Positions 15,035 through 25,212 are shown, counted from the stretch's first letter. The stretch is 64,000 nt of DNA from Lachnospira sp. UBA3790 (GCA_002369135.1 DFEY01000001.1:242714-306713), one strand, 5' to 3'. Program-made: numbers and translations. Notes: a model not told the origin generated them from the letters alone.

Positions 15035-17860
15035 ATGCTAACTTATGATTTCTCATCGAGGGGGAAAACCCCAATGTATGAGTATTTGTACAACTGCATA
15101 AGAGAAGATATATTGTCGGGGAATTTGAAAGCCGACCAGAAGTTGCCATCCAAACGAGAGATGGCTTCTAATCATGGAATCAGTATCATCACTGTTCAAA
15201 ATGCATATGAGCAGTTGATGGTGGAGGGCTACATTTATTCGCAGGAGAAGAAGGGCTACTTTGTGAGCAAAGTGGACAGCGGATTTAAGGTAGAGGAACC
15301 TAAAAAGTCTTCCGCGCCAAAGAAAACCGCGACTAACAAGAAAGAAGAAAAGCCGTTAGTTGACTTTTCGTCTAACCACTTGCTCTACGATAGTTTTCCA
15401 TTTAACACTTGGTCAAAGATTATGAGAAAAACTATCACTGACAGTGAGCCAGATTTCCTTGAGAGTCCAAACCACGCAGGAGTGGAGGAGTTAAGGAATG
15501 CTATTGCCAATCACCTCCAGGACTTTCGTGGCATGCGAGTAAATCCTGAAAATATAGTAGTGGGCGCAGGAATGGAATACCTTTACGGTCTTATCGTTCA
15601 GCTTCTTGGCAAAAACCATATGATTGCGATAGAAGATCCGGGCCACAAAAAAGTGGGAAGTGTTTATGAGAGCAACGGCGTCAAATGCATTCCAATCCCA
15701 GTGCGAGATGATGGAATGGATTTAGATGCACTAAAGGCGTCCAAGGCCAAGGTAGTTCACCTATCGCCTTCACATCATTTCCCAACTGGATGTGTAATGC
15801 CAATCAACAAAAGAACTAAGTTACTTGAGATTGTAAACAATGGCTTTGTAATAGAGGATGATTACGACAGCGAATTCAGATTCAAAGGTCGACCACTCCC
15901 AACACTTCAAAGCCTAAATCCAGACAAAGTAATATACCTAAACACATTCTCAAAAACTCTAGCGCCTTCTATTCGTATCGCTTATATGGTGCTTCCAGAT
16001 GTTTTAATGAGAGTGTTTAACGAAAAACTATCATTCTATTCGAGCACAGTATCGAGCTTCGACCAGTATACTTTGGCGAAGTTTATTTCTGACGGTTACT
16101 ATTCAAGACATATAAATAGAATGCGCAACTTCTACAAAGGCTACAGAAAAACCATAATAGATGAACTAAAAAAATCTCCAATGAGTGACAGGATTAAAAT
16201 TCGCGAGGCTACATCGGGACTTCACTTTATCTTGGAACTCGATTTAAAAGTGGATGATAAAAAGTTTGTAAAAGCTTTGAGCGATCGAGGCATTAAACTT
16301 AAAAAAGTTACTGACTATTGTTATCTAAAAAATGACAATTATAAACACCAGTTTATTATCAACTATTCAGCTGTTCAAGAAGACAAACTAAAAGAAGCCT
16401 TCCAGATAATGAGCGAAGAGTTAGACAAATATGGAAAGAAGACTGCTAAGAAAGTTGATAAAAAGCAACCAGCAAAGACTACAAAGAAAAAACAAACAGC
16501 AAAAAAGCTGGCAAACAATACCAAGATAGAACTTCCAAAAGAAGTTAAAAATATCATATCCATCCTAGACAAAGAAGGCTTCGAGGCCTTTGCCGTGGGC
16601 GGATGTGTGAGAGACTATATCTTAAATAGAAACCCGGATGATTGGGACATCACTACATCAGCCAAGCCAGAGGATGTAAAGAAAATCTTTAACCGCACGT
16701 TTGACACAGGCATCGAGCATGGAACAGTGACGGTAAGGATGGGTGGCCAGAGCTTCGAGGTTACAACATACAGAATTGAGGGCGAGTACAAAGACTCAAG
16801 ACACCCAGAGTCTGTTGAGTTCACATCAGACCTTAAAGAAGATTTGATGAGACGAGACTTTACGATAAATGCGATGGCTTACAATGACCAGGTTGGCTTG
16901 GTCGATGAGTTCGGCGGCATAAAAGATCTAGAAAACAAAATCATAAAGTGCGTTGGAAATCCAACAGAGCGCTTTGGCGAAGACGCCCTTAGAATCCTAA
17001 GGGCAGTTCGTTTTGCAGCGCAGCTAGGTTTTGACATCGACAAAGAAACTGAAGATGCGATGAAAGAACTCGCGCCAAATTTAAGAAACATCAGTGCTGA
17101 GAGAATTCAGACAGAGCTTGAAAAATTAATTATGTCTGATAATCCAGGCATGTTTATAAAAGTGTATGAACTTGGAATTACAAGGGTGATACTTCCTGAG
17201 TTTGATAGGCTTATGGAACAAGAGCAGATTTCAATTTACCATAACCACAATGTTGGTGTTCATACAATCAAAGTTTTGGAGAACACTAGAAAAGATAAGA
17301 TACTTAGATGGACTGCGCTTCTTCATGATATTACAAAACCAGATGAGGAGTCGATAGACGAAGATGGACAACATCACTTCAAAAACCATCCTGATTCGGG
17401 TGCAGAGATGGCGAAGTCCATTATGAAGAGACTCAAGATGGACAATAAAACTATAAGGTCCGTTTACCATGTCATACTTCATCACGATGACAGACCATAT
17501 TCGCTAGATTCAGAAAGCATTAGACGAAATGTGCACAAAATAGGAAAAGACTATTATGACTATTTCCTAGCATTTTCGTATGCCGACTATATGGGCAAAA
17601 GCGAGTATGCTAGAGAAGTGGGATTCCCTATGCTTAAGTACTGCAAAGAGCAGTTTGAGGAAATCAAGAAAAAGGGATATGCCACAAGCATAAAGGAACT
17701 AGATATTACAGGAAAAGATCTAATAGATATGGGCGCAGAACCTGGAGAGAGGATAGGAGAAATTTTAGGGGCTCTTTTGGACATAGTTCTTAAAAACCCA
17801 GATGATAATAAGAAAGAAATATTAATGAAAGAGGCTAAAAAACTTATTGGAAAATATTAA
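15035..17860 (+). CDS. MocR/PdxR-like regulator fused to CCA-adding tRNA nucleotidyltransferase
   Basis: One unbroken frame of 941 codons joins two complete proteins. Residues 1 to about 75 are a GntR winged helix (LPSKREMASNHGISIITVQN), and about 110-460 a fold-type I aminotransferase domain with PLP lysine K307 in TFSKTLAPS; together these are the MocR architecture. A Lys/Thr/Ala-rich linker runs from about 465 to 498. Residues about 505-941 are a class II tRNA nucleotidyltransferase with VGGCVRD (521-527), catalytic D536-W-D538, RRDFTINAMA and an HD-like part (LLHDITKPDE). The B6 kinase gene next door suggests the regulator half is PdxR-like; the tRNA half would add CCA ends. AAAGGA precedes ATG 15035. 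Whether the chain is cleaved is unknown. Confidence 0.92.
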   Translation: MLTYDFSSRGKTPMYEYLYNCIREDILSGNLKADQKLPSKREMASNHGISIITVQNAYEQLMVEGYIYSQEKKGYFVSKVDSGFKVEEPKKSSAPKKTATNKKEEKPLVDFSSNHLLYDSFPFNTWSKIMRKTITDSEPDFLESPNHAGVEELRNAIANHLQDFRGMRVNPENIVVGAGMEYLYGLIVQLLGKNHMIAIEDPGHKKVGSVYESNGVKCIPIPVRDDGMDLDALKASKAKVVHLSPSHHFPTGCVMPINKRTKLLEIVNNGFVIEDDYDSEFRFKGRPLPTLQSLNPDKVIYLNTFSKTLAPSIRIAYMVLPDVLMRVFNEKLSFYSSTVSSFDQYTLAKFISDGYYSRHINRMRNFYKGYRKTIIDELKKSPMSDRIKIREATSGLHFILELDLKVDDKKFVKALSDRGIKLKKVTDYCYLKNDNYKHQFIINYSAVQEDKLKEAFQIMSEELDKYGKKTAKKVDKKQPAKTTKKKQTAKKLANNTKIELPKEVKNIISILDKEGFEAFAVGGCVRDYILNRNPDDWDITTSAKPEDVKKIFNRTFDTGIEHGTVTVRMGGQSFEVTTYRIEGEYKDSRHPESVEFTSDLKEDLMRRDFTINAMAYNDQVGLVDEFGGIKDLENKIIKCVGNPTERFGEDALRILRAVRFAAQLGFDIDKETEDAMKELAPNLRNISAERIQTELEKLIMSDNPGMFIKVYELGITRVILPEFDRLMEQEQISIYHNHNVGVHTIKVLENTRKDKILRWTALLHDITKPDEESIDEDGQHHFKNHPDSGAEMAKSIMKRLKMDNKTIRSVYHVILHHDDRPYSLDSESIRRNVHKIGKDYYDYFLAFSYADYMGKSEYAREVGFPMLKYCKEQFEEIKKKGYATSIKELDITGKDLIDMGAEPGERIGEILGALLDIVLKNPDDNKKEILMKEAKKLIGKY

Positions 17861-17945
17861 CCTAAAATGAGTATGTTGTTGTAAGAACATTGTCGTGTTA
17901 ACTTTAGAAAGCATAATAAAAATTTACTTGAGGAGGAAGTTAATT

Positions 17946-20540
17946 ATGAGAAAACTATTTACAATGTTACTTGCGATAATCATGGCTATGACAATGATTC
18001 CTTTTGTTGGAACGCAAAAGACAAAAGCGGATCTTAGAGCTGATGGTGTATCGGGAAGAAAAACTGCTGAGGATTACGGATTACAAGAACCTCGTATTCA
18101 AAATGGTGTAACCATATGGGATACAGTATTTTTTGGGAATTATCCTCAATCTAGAAAGGGATCAAACGATTTTAATAATGAGCCAATTAAATGGAGAGTG
18201 TTAGAAATAGAAGATAACACTGCCTATATGATTGCGGATAAGATACTGGATAGTTATAAATATAATCTAGAGCAGGAAGTAACCAAATGGGGAATATCAC
18301 CTCTTAGAAGTTGGTTAGGAAACACATTTTATAACAAGGCTTTTAATGAAGAAGAAAAACAGGATATATATCATGCCATAGTAAAAACTGCATATAACTC
18401 CAGCTGGTATGGTAGTGGTGTAGAGATTACATGGGAGAGAGCTCTAGCTCCAAGTTATTACGACCCTCAAATTCAAAGATTTGGATTTGACACTAACCCT
18501 AAAAGAGAACATAACACAAGATATGCTAAAGTAACAGATTATTCTGCATCAAAAGGTGTGCCACATATTACAGATAATGGAGCCAAGAAAAACAATGGTA
18601 TATGGATGACGCGTTCAGACAATTCTAGATTTTTACCAAGGTGGGTTGATAGTAACGGAAAGATGTTCGATAGTAATGGTGTATTTGATTGTATTCATAT
18701 ACGTAGTCAAATTAAAAAATCAGGAGCTAAGGTAATTGGTGTTAGACCTACTATACACTTAGACCTTTCTACTATTAATTGGAAATATGCTGGAACTGTG
18801 AAATCAAATGGTGAAGTAAATGAAGTTTCGGATGCACAAAATCCTAATGAAGTGGAAACTCCACAAGGTGAATTTATAAGTGTAGAAGATTTAGATAATC
18901 CGGTGATGGAAGATGGAGTAAGCACTTGGGATTGTGTATATTACGGAAAGTATCCACAAACATTAGGTTCTGATGGGAAATTCAAAAATGAACCTGTAAA
19001 GTGGCGCGTACTCTCTAAAGACGGGAATGATTTATTCCTTATGGCAGACAAAGCATTAGATGCTAGATTTTTCCAAGATAGTAAAATTAAAACGACATGG
19101 GAGAATAGCGAAACAAGAAGATACATAAACAAGTATTTATTAAATAGATTATTTACTTCAAGAGAATTAGAAAATGTAAAATTATCCAAGGTAAATACTC
19201 CTAAAAATCCTAAAAATGGAAGATCAGGTGGGGGAGATACTGAAGATAAATTATATCTTTTATCTTATCAGGAAATAGAGAATAGTGATTTTGGATTTGA
19301 TCGAAAATATGATCAAACTACTAGTACAAGATCAATATATACTTCTGATTATGCATTCTATAAGAGAACTAATCTAAGACGAAACGTTTCTAATACGGAG
19401 TTAACTTATTGGTACTTAAGATCCCCTGGAGTGTATGACATAAATATAGGTATAGTACACCCTAATGGATATTCGGATGTGAATGGAACCATGGTTCATT
19501 ATGGTAAAGATTATATGGTTCCAGTTATGCATCTTGATGCTAATAATGCAAAAATTAAGTATGCGGGAACCGTTTCTTCCGATGGAAAAGAGACAACTGG
19601 GAAGTATAAAGTTGGTGGAAAGTTCGAAAATAATTTAAGATGGATTTTAAATTTTGAAACAGGAGTTTTGACGATATCTGGGAACGGAGGAATGCAACAA
19701 TATGAAATTGAAGGAGATGGAAGCAATTGTCCTTGGAGCAAGTATCGTCAACATATTAAAAAAGTGGTAGTGAAGGAAGGCGTTCGCTCGATTGGTCACT
19801 ATCTGTTCAGAGGTAGTAAAAATCTAGAAGAAGTACAATTGGGAAACGATGCTATTGTTATAAGTAGAGGAGCTTTCGAAAACTGCGAAAATCTAACAAA
19901 TGTTTATCTGCCAGACAGAATATCTAATATTGATAAAAATGCATTTGATGGATGCTCGTCCGAGTTAACCTTTGATGCTTTATTTGATTCCTATGGACCT
20001 AAGTACTGTAGTGAAAATAATTACAAATGTAATATACGCTACGAGAAAAGATATGGAGATTGTGGAATCAATGGCAGCAATGTAAAGTGGGAACTTGATC
20101 CTGAAAGGGAGACAATTAGATTCTATGGTAGTGGTGAAATGAGAACATGGTATTATGTAGGTCGCGAGTACGATAAATATAGAGAATATATTAAGAATGT
20201 GATCATTGAAGAAGGGATAACAAATGTTGGAGGAGCAGCTTTTTATAGTTATAAAACTTTAAAAACAGTTTCGCTTCCTAACAGTTTGAAATCAATAGAT
20301 GTAGCGGCTTTTCAGCAATCAAGCTTAACGTCCATTGTTATTCCTAACAATGTCACAAAAATAGACAGTATAGCATTTCACGAATGCTGGTGGTTAGCAC
20401 ATGTCTATATTGGTGATAAAGTAAATAGCATACATGAAAGATCTTTTGAAAGATGTTCTGCTGGTTATTCAGTCCTTAAAAACTCATATGCAGATAGATT
20501 CTGTACAGAGAGAGGAATGAGGGTGGTAGAAAGAAGATAA
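17946..20540 (+). CDS. Secreted DUF6273 / BspA-type leucine-rich repeat protein
   Basis: A signal peptide (MRKLFTMLLAIIMAMTMIPF and on, cut near TKADL) is followed by two DUF6273 modules. They are recognised by repeated openings (GVTIWDTVFFGNYPQ and GVSTWDCVYYGKYPQ) each followed by EP-KWRVL, near residues 38-275 and 308-535. The C-terminal third has BspA-like LRR_5 repeats (SIGHYLFRGSKNLEEVQL, SLPNSLKSIDVAAFQQSS) in two blocks. Such proteins are surface or secreted adhesin-like factors in Lachnospiraceae; no enzyme motif is seen. ATG 17946 is chosen over the upstream TTG/ATG codons because GAGGAGGAAG (17930-17939) precedes it and the signal peptide starts there. Its codon use looks less optimised than the neighbours. 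Confidence 0.85.
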   Translation: MRKLFTMLLAIIMAMTMIPFVGTQKTKADLRADGVSGRKTAEDYGLQEPRIQNGVTIWDTVFFGNYPQSRKGSNDFNNEPIKWRVLEIEDNTAYMIADKILDSYKYNLEQEVTKWGISPLRSWLGNTFYNKAFNEEEKQDIYHAIVKTAYNSSWYGSGVEITWERALAPSYYDPQIQRFGFDTNPKREHNTRYAKVTDYSASKGVPHITDNGAKKNNGIWMTRSDNSRFLPRWVDSNGKMFDSNGVFDCIHIRSQIKKSGAKVIGVRPTIHLDLSTINWKYAGTVKSNGEVNEVSDAQNPNEVETPQGEFISVEDLDNPVMEDGVSTWDCVYYGKYPQTLGSDGKFKNEPVKWRVLSKDGNDLFLMADKALDARFFQDSKIKTTWENSETRRYINKYLLNRLFTSRELENVKLSKVNTPKNPKNGRSGGGDTEDKLYLLSYQEIENSDFGFDRKYDQTTSTRSIYTSDYAFYKRTNLRRNVSNTELTYWYLRSPGVYDINIGIVHPNGYSDVNGTMVHYGKDYMVPVMHLDANNAKIKYAGTVSSDGKETTGKYKVGGKFENNLRWILNFETGVLTISGNGGMQQYEIEGDGSNCPWSKYRQHIKKVVVKEGVRSIGHYLFRGSKNLEEVQLGNDAIVISRGAFENCENLTNVYLPDRISNIDKNAFDGCSSELTFDALFDSYGPKYCSENNYKCNIRYEKRYGDCGINGSNVKWELDPERETIRFYGSGEMRTWYYVGREYDKYREYIKNVIIEEGITNVGGAAFYSYKTLKTVSLPNSLKSIDVAAFQQSSLTSIVIPNNVTKIDSIAFHECWWLAHVYIGDKVNSIHERSFERCSAGYSVLKNSYADRFCTERGMRVVERR

Positions 20541-20571
20541 CTATAGATCTTTTATTATATGACATTTAACG

Positions 20572-20618
20572 ATAGGATTAGTATTCATTAGTAAAAATGG
20601 ATACTAATCCTATTTTTT
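20572..20618 (+). terminator. Intrinsic terminator
   Basis: ATAGGATTAGTAT (20572-20584) pairs with ATACTAATCCTAT (20601-20613) and is followed by TTTTTT. Confidence 0.9.
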
Positions 20619-20727
20619 AGGAAGAACAGTTGGCGTTTTGTGGTTAAAATACTCTAATTTACTGTTTAAATCGAGCACAATTTATTGTATAATATAGCGG
20701 TGGAAAAATTGAAAAATGGAGACTGAA

Positions 20728-22467
20728 ATGAGTTATAAAGATCTTTACAATGAATGGCTTGAAAATCCTTACTTTGACGAGGAAACAAAGCAGGAACTTA
20801 AAGCTATTGAGAATGATGAAAAAGAAATAGAAGAGCGCTTTTATAAAGAGCTTGAGTTTGGTACAGCCGGCCTTAGAGGAATCATAGGCGCGGGTACTAA
20901 CCGTATGAATTTTTATACAGTTGGTAAGGCTACTCAAGGTTTGGCTAACTACATCATTAAGATGAACGGCCAGGACAGAGGCGTTGCTATAGCATACGAT
21001 TCTAGAAATATGTCACCAGAGTTTGCAGATGCCGCAGCACTCTGCTTGGCAGCAAACGGCATTAAGGCTTATGTGTACGATGCACTTCGTCCTACACCTA
21101 TGCTTTCATTTGCAGTTAGAGAACTTGGTTGTATTTCTGGTATCAACATCACAGCTAGTCACAACCCAGCAGAGTACAATGGTTACAAAGTTTATTGGGA
21201 AGACGGCGCACAGGTTACACCTCCACATGACGAGGGAATCACTGCAGAGGTTAATGCTATAGATATTACAGCAGCCAAAACAATGGATAAGCAGGAGGCT
21301 ATAGATAAAGGCCTTTACATCCAGATTGGCGGAGACATTGATGATAAGTATATTGCAGCTATCAAAAAGGTTGTTAAAAACCCAGAGGCTATTGAAAAAG
21401 TAAATGACACTCTAAAGATTGTCTATACACCACTTCACGGAACAGGTAACATTCCTGTAAGACGCGTGTTGGATGAACTAGGTTTTGCAAATGTGTATGT
21501 AGTTAAAGAACAGGAGATGCCAAACGGTGATTTCCCTACATGCCCATATCCAAACCCAGAAGATCCACAGACATTTGAATTAGCACTTAAGCTAGGCGCA
21601 GAAGTGGATGCAGATTTGCTTATGGCTACAGACCCAGATGCAGACAGAATTGGTATATATGTGCGTGGCGAAGAACCTGGCCAGTACATTCCTCTAACAG
21701 GAAATATGCAAGGTTGCTTGCTAGCAGAGTACGAACTAGATGCTATGAACGTAGCTAACACACTTCCAGATGATGGCGCAATCATAAAAACTATCGTAAG
21801 TACAAACATGGCAAATGACATTGCAAAACACTATGGTGTTGATTGCATTGAGACTTTGACAGGTTTTAAATATATTGGCGGAAAGATTCTAGAGTTTGAA
21901 AAGAGTGGACATGGAACATTCGTAGCAGGCTTTGAAGAGTCTTACGGATACCTAGTTGGTACACACGCTAGAGATAAGGATGCAGTAGTGGCAGCTATGG
22001 CCTTTGCCGAAGCCGCAGCTTACTACAAACAGTGGGACATTTCTCTTTGGGATAAGATTAAAGAATTGTTCTGGAGATATGGCTACTGGAGAGATAAGAC
22101 AGAAGCTATCACCCTAAAAGGTAAAGAGGGTATTGAGAAGATTAACGCTACCATAGAGAAGCTTCGTGAGAATCCACCAAAAGAGTTAGCTGGCATTCCT
22201 ACAAAGGTATTCAAAGATTACAAGTTTGGAACAGTTACAGATTTTAAAACTGGAGAAGAATCAGACACAGGACTTCCAAAGTCAAATGTGTTGTATTTTG
22301 AATTTGATTGCGATTGTGCAGCATGGTTAGCTATTAGACCTTCAGGCACAGAGCCTAAGCTTAAATTCTATTATGGATTAAAAGGTCAATCAGAAGAAGA
22401 AGCAGACGAGTTAATCGCTAAGTTTGGAGAAGCAACAATTAACATGGTAAATGAAATGCTGAAATAA
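20728..22467 (+). CDS. pgcA: Phosphoglucomutase / phosphomannomutase (alpha-D-phosphohexomutase)
   Basis: This 579-residue enzyme of the PgcA/PGM2 type interconverts glucose 1-phosphate and glucose 6-phosphate. The active-site serine loop is ITASHNPAEYNGYKVY, the metal loop is DPDADRIG, the sugar loop is GFEESYGYL, and the phosphate-binding loop is RPSGTEPKLKFYY near the C-terminus. ATG 20728 is preferred to ATG 20716 because GGAG (20718-20721) gives proper spacing and MSYKDLYNEWL is the family-like start. It would connect glucose 1-phosphate from the two phosphorylases of this window to glycolysis. Confidence 0.93.
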   Translation: MSYKDLYNEWLENPYFDEETKQELKAIENDEKEIEERFYKELEFGTAGLRGIIGAGTNRMNFYTVGKATQGLANYIIKMNGQDRGVAIAYDSRNMSPEFADAAALCLAANGIKAYVYDALRPTPMLSFAVRELGCISGINITASHNPAEYNGYKVYWEDGAQVTPPHDEGITAEVNAIDITAAKTMDKQEAIDKGLYIQIGGDIDDKYIAAIKKVVKNPEAIEKVNDTLKIVYTPLHGTGNIPVRRVLDELGFANVYVVKEQEMPNGDFPTCPYPNPEDPQTFELALKLGAEVDADLLMATDPDADRIGIYVRGEEPGQYIPLTGNMQGCLLAEYELDAMNVANTLPDDGAIIKTIVSTNMANDIAKHYGVDCIETLTGFKYIGGKILEFEKSGHGTFVAGFEESYGYLVGTHARDKDAVVAAMAFAEAAAYYKQWDISLWDKIKELFWRYGYWRDKTEAITLKGKEGIEKINATIEKLRENPPKELAGIPTKVFKDYKFGTVTDFKTGEESDTGLPKSNVLYFEFDCDCAAWLAIRPSGTEPKLKFYYGLKGQSEEEADELIAKFGEATINMVNEMLK

Positions 22468-22472
22468 ATAAT

Positions 22473-22509
22473 AAACACCATAATGTATAAACGTTATGGT
22501 GTTTTGTTT
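22473..22509 (+). terminator. Intrinsic terminator
   Basis: AAACACCATAA (22473-22483) pairs with TTATGGTGTTT (22494-22504), followed by TGTTTT, downstream of the phosphoglucomutase gene. Confidence 0.85.
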
Positions 22510-22556
22510 TCTAAATTGCAAAGTAGCTACAAATATTTATGTAAACCGAGGGCGAT

Positions 22557-23420
22557 ATGAAAAGTATTAAGTTAAAAGCATATGGAAAAATTAATCTAGG
22601 CCTAGATGTGTTAGGCAAAAGAGATGATGGATACCATGATCTTGATATGATTATGCAAAGTGTTGACCTACACGATGTAATCACTATCACAAAGAACGAT
22701 AGTGGCGAAATTACAGTTAAGTCTAGCACTTCCAAAATCCCTAATGACAAATCAAACCTAGCCTACAGAGCAGCTAAACTTTTGATGGAAGAGTTTGGTA
22801 TTAAAAAAGGCGTAGAAATTGAAATAGAGAAAAGCATTCCTATCTCAGGTGGAATGGCCGGAGGAAGCGCAGACTGTGCAGCAGTTCTAAAGGGAATGAA
22901 CAAACTATTCAAACTTAAACTGACAGAGCAGCAGCTTATGGCCAGAGGAGTAAGACTGGGAGCGGATGTTCCATTTTGCATTATGGGAAAAACCGCCCGC
23001 GCCAAAGGAATTGGTGAAGTCCTAACTCCTATCAAAAACAAGATAAAAGGTTATATTGTTTTGGCGAAGCCGCCTATTTCTGTATCAACTGGTTTTGTTT
23101 ATGGAAGAATTGACAAGGTGAAAGTTAAAAATAAGCCAGATACAGAGGCCATGATAAAAGCCTTAGAAGACAACGACTTAGAAATGCTGGCATGCAACAT
23201 CTGCAACGTACTGGAAGAAGTAACTATTCCAGACTATCCAGTAGTGCAAGAGATTAAGGTTATGATGAAAAAAGACGGTGCGCTAAATGCTATGATGACA
23301 GGAAGCGGTCCTACAGTATTTGGATTATTTGATAGCAAGGAAAAGGCTATAACAGCTATCGGTCATTTGACTGATTCAGGCATATTAGAACAGCTTTTCC
23401 TAGCAAAGTTTGTTAACTGA
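22557..23420 (+). CDS. ispE: 4-diphosphocytidyl-2-C-methyl-D-erythritol kinase
   Basis: IspE is the GHMP kinase of the MEP isoprenoid pathway. The 287-residue protein shows KAYGKINLGLDVLGKRDDGYHD at the N-terminus (split here as KAYGKINLGLDVLG and RDDGYHD), the ATP loop PISGGMAGGSADCAAVL (about 96-112) and the C-terminal GSGPTVFGLF motif. GAGGG precedes ATG 22557. It follows a terminator and so starts its own unit. Confidence 0.96.
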   Translation: MKSIKLKAYGKINLGLDVLGKRDDGYHDLDMIMQSVDLHDVITITKNDSGEITVKSSTSKIPNDKSNLAYRAAKLLMEEFGIKKGVEIEIEKSIPISGGMAGGSADCAAVLKGMNKLFKLKLTEQQLMARGVRLGADVPFCIMGKTARAKGIGEVLTPIKNKIKGYIVLAKPPISVSTGFVYGRIDKVKVKNKPDTEAMIKALEDNDLEMLACNICNVLEEVTIPDYPVVQEIKVMMKKDGALNAMMTGSGPTVFGLFDSKEKAITAIGHLTDSGILEQLFLAKFVN

Positions 23421-23438
23421 TTTTTAACAATTAGTTTA

Positions 23439-23467
23439 TTGACGAAAACAGACCTTAAGAGTAGAAT
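23439..23467 (+). promoter_or_regulatory. Promoter for murI
   Basis: TTGACG (23439-23444), exactly 17 bases, and TAGAAT (23462-23467) lie just before the glutamate racemase gene. Confidence 0.75.
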
Positions 23468-23482
23468 GTAACAAGGTGATTT

Positions 23483-24301
23483 ATGGATACATTAGATAAC
23501 AACGCGCCTATCGGAGTCTTTGACTCGGGCGTAGGCGGGCTCACAGTAGCTAGAGAGATAATTAGACAATTGCCAAATGAGAGCATCGTATATTTCGGTG
23601 ACACGGCTAGAGTGCCTTACGGAAGTAAGTCAAAGGATACTATCATTCGTTTCTCAAGACAGATAGTGAATTTCCTAAAGACTAAAAATGTTAAGGCTAT
23701 TGTTTTTGCGTGCAACACAGCCAGTGCCTTTGCGCTAGATACTATCGAGCGCGAACTGGACATTCCAGTTATTGGCGTGGTTAAGCCTGGCGCTATCACA
23801 GCTATTCACAGCACAAAGAACAAACGTATCGGAATCATCGGAACTGAAGGTACAATCAAGAGTGAAATGTACACAAGCTATATTCAAAGCATCGACAAAG
23901 ACATAGAAGTAGTCGGAAAAGCATGTCCGTTGTTTGTTCCACTAGTGGAAGAGGGAATGCTAGATGACGAAGTCACAAAAGAGATGGCTACTAGATATTT
24001 AAAGGAACTCCAAAATGAAAATATCGATAGTTTGATTTTGGGTTGTACACACTATCCACTTCTAAGAAAGATGGTTGGAAAGATTATGGGTCCAGATGTT
24101 TGCCTGGTTAACCCAGCATATGAAACTGCTATTGGTCTTCGCGATATGTTATCTGAAACAGGATTATCCGCAGATGAGGGAGCAGTTCCATCATACGAGT
24201 TTTATGTAAGTGATGATCCACTTAAATTCAAACAATTTGCAAACACTATAATGCCAACAGATATTGGGATTGTGAAAGAGGTCAATATAGAAAATTTTTA
24301 A
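23483..24301 (+). CDS. murI: Glutamate racemase
   Basis: MurI supplies D-glutamate for peptidoglycan. The 272-residue protein has GVFDSGVGGLTVAREI at the N-terminus, the first catalytic cysteine in VFACNTASA, the second in LGCTHYPLL, and the YFGDTARVPYGSKS substrate loop. Length and motifs are normal. It probably leads a short operon with the DUF1934 gene 12 bases downstream and the small membrane-protein gene after it. Confidence 0.96.
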   Translation: MDTLDNNAPIGVFDSGVGGLTVAREIIRQLPNESIVYFGDTARVPYGSKSKDTIIRFSRQIVNFLKTKNVKAIVFACNTASAFALDTIERELDIPVIGVVKPGAITAIHSTKNKRIGIIGTEGTIKSEMYTSYIQSIDKDIEVVGKACPLFVPLVEEGMLDDEVTKEMATRYLKELQNENIDSLILGCTHYPLLRKMVGKIMGPDVCLVNPAYETAIGLRDMLSETGLSADEGAVPSYEFYVSDDPLKFKQFANTIMPTDIGIVKEVNIENF

Positions 24302-24313
24302 ATAGAGGGAAAA

Positions 24314-24733
24314 ATGAGTAGAGAAGAAGTTTTAATTGAAATCAAAAGCATTCAGAAGGTAGGCGACCAGGAAGAAAATGTGGATGTTATCGCAAGAGGC
24401 TTTCATACTGCAGAGAATGGTGAACATTTCCTAGAGTATGATGAGTTCGATAACGAAACAGACGACAAAACTGAAAACACTATCCGCTTTACAGAGAATA
24501 AAGCCGAAGTGGTTAGAAAAGGTAATATGACTGGAAACCTTACTTTTGAAAAAGGTGAGAAAAACGAGACTATTTACAGTACACCTTTTGGCGACTTAAA
24601 TATGGATATCATTACAAACGATATTCAGATTGATGAGAAAGATAAACAAATCAATCTAAAAATAGTTTATGAATTATTTGCTCAAAACGAGAAAGTGTCA
24701 GACCACACTATAAACGTGAGCATCAAAAAATAA
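24314..24733 (+). CDS. DUF1934 family protein (YwiB-like)
   Basis: This 139-residue protein is dominated by beta strands and lacks a signal peptide. The pattern fits DUF1934, a small lipocalin-like beta-barrel family of Firmicutes with unknown function: an N-terminal strand (VLIEIKSIQKV), FHTAENGEHFLEYDEFD, and STPFGDLNMDIITNDIQI followed by INLKIVYEL. AGAGGG precedes ATG 24314. It is co-directional with murI, 12 bases away. Confidence 0.8.
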   Translation: MSREEVLIEIKSIQKVGDQEENVDVIARGFHTAENGEHFLEYDEFDNETDDKTENTIRFTENKAEVVRKGNMTGNLTFEKGEKNETIYSTPFGDLNMDIITNDIQIDEKDKQINLKIVYELFAQNEKVSDHTINVSIKK

Positions 24734-24765
24734 AAATAATATAGTTAGATAAACAGGAGGAATAT

Positions 24766-25212
24766 ATGATTAACGCATTTATGATGATTGGACTTGCTTG
24801 GTGGACAATAACACTTATTGCTATTACAGGTGTTTTGCTTGTTGCTGTTATTGTTTTGTTCATTCTAGGTAAGAGAGCAGAGAAGAAGCAAGAAGGCCAA
24901 GAGAAGATGATGGAAGAAAACGCACAGGTGATAAACTTGTTCGTTATTGATAAGAAGAAGATGAGACTTAAAGATGCTGGACTACCACAGGTGGTACTAG
25001 AGCAGTCTCCAAAGCTAGCTAAGATGGCTAAGCTACCTATCGTAAAGGTTAAAGCAGGACCAAGAGTGATGAACTTGATTGCAGATAACAAAATCTGGGA
25101 TCAAATCCTACCAAAGCAGGATATTAAAGCCACAGTAAGCGGTATCTACATCACTAAAGTTCAAAGGCTTCGTGGCCCAGCTGCACAACCAAAGAAAAAG
25201 AAAAGAAGATAA
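24766..25212 (+). CDS. Small single-pass membrane protein of unknown function
   Basis: The 148-residue protein starts with a membrane segment (about 3-40, WWTITLIAITGVLLVAVIVL), followed by a charged helix (KRAEKKQEGQEKMMEEN) and a soluble, basic C-terminal part ending KKKKRR. No family is recognised. AGGAGG precedes ATG 24766. The sequence beginning at its stop codon is copied in inverted orientation after the converging plsC-like gene. Confidence 0.75.
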   Translation: MINAFMMIGLAWWTITLIAITGVLLVAVIVLFILGKRAEKKQEGQEKMMEENAQVINLFVIDKKKMRLKDAGLPQVVLEQSPKLAKMAKLPIVKVKAGPRVMNLIADNKIWDQILPKQDIKATVSGIYITKVQRLRGPAAQPKKKKRR

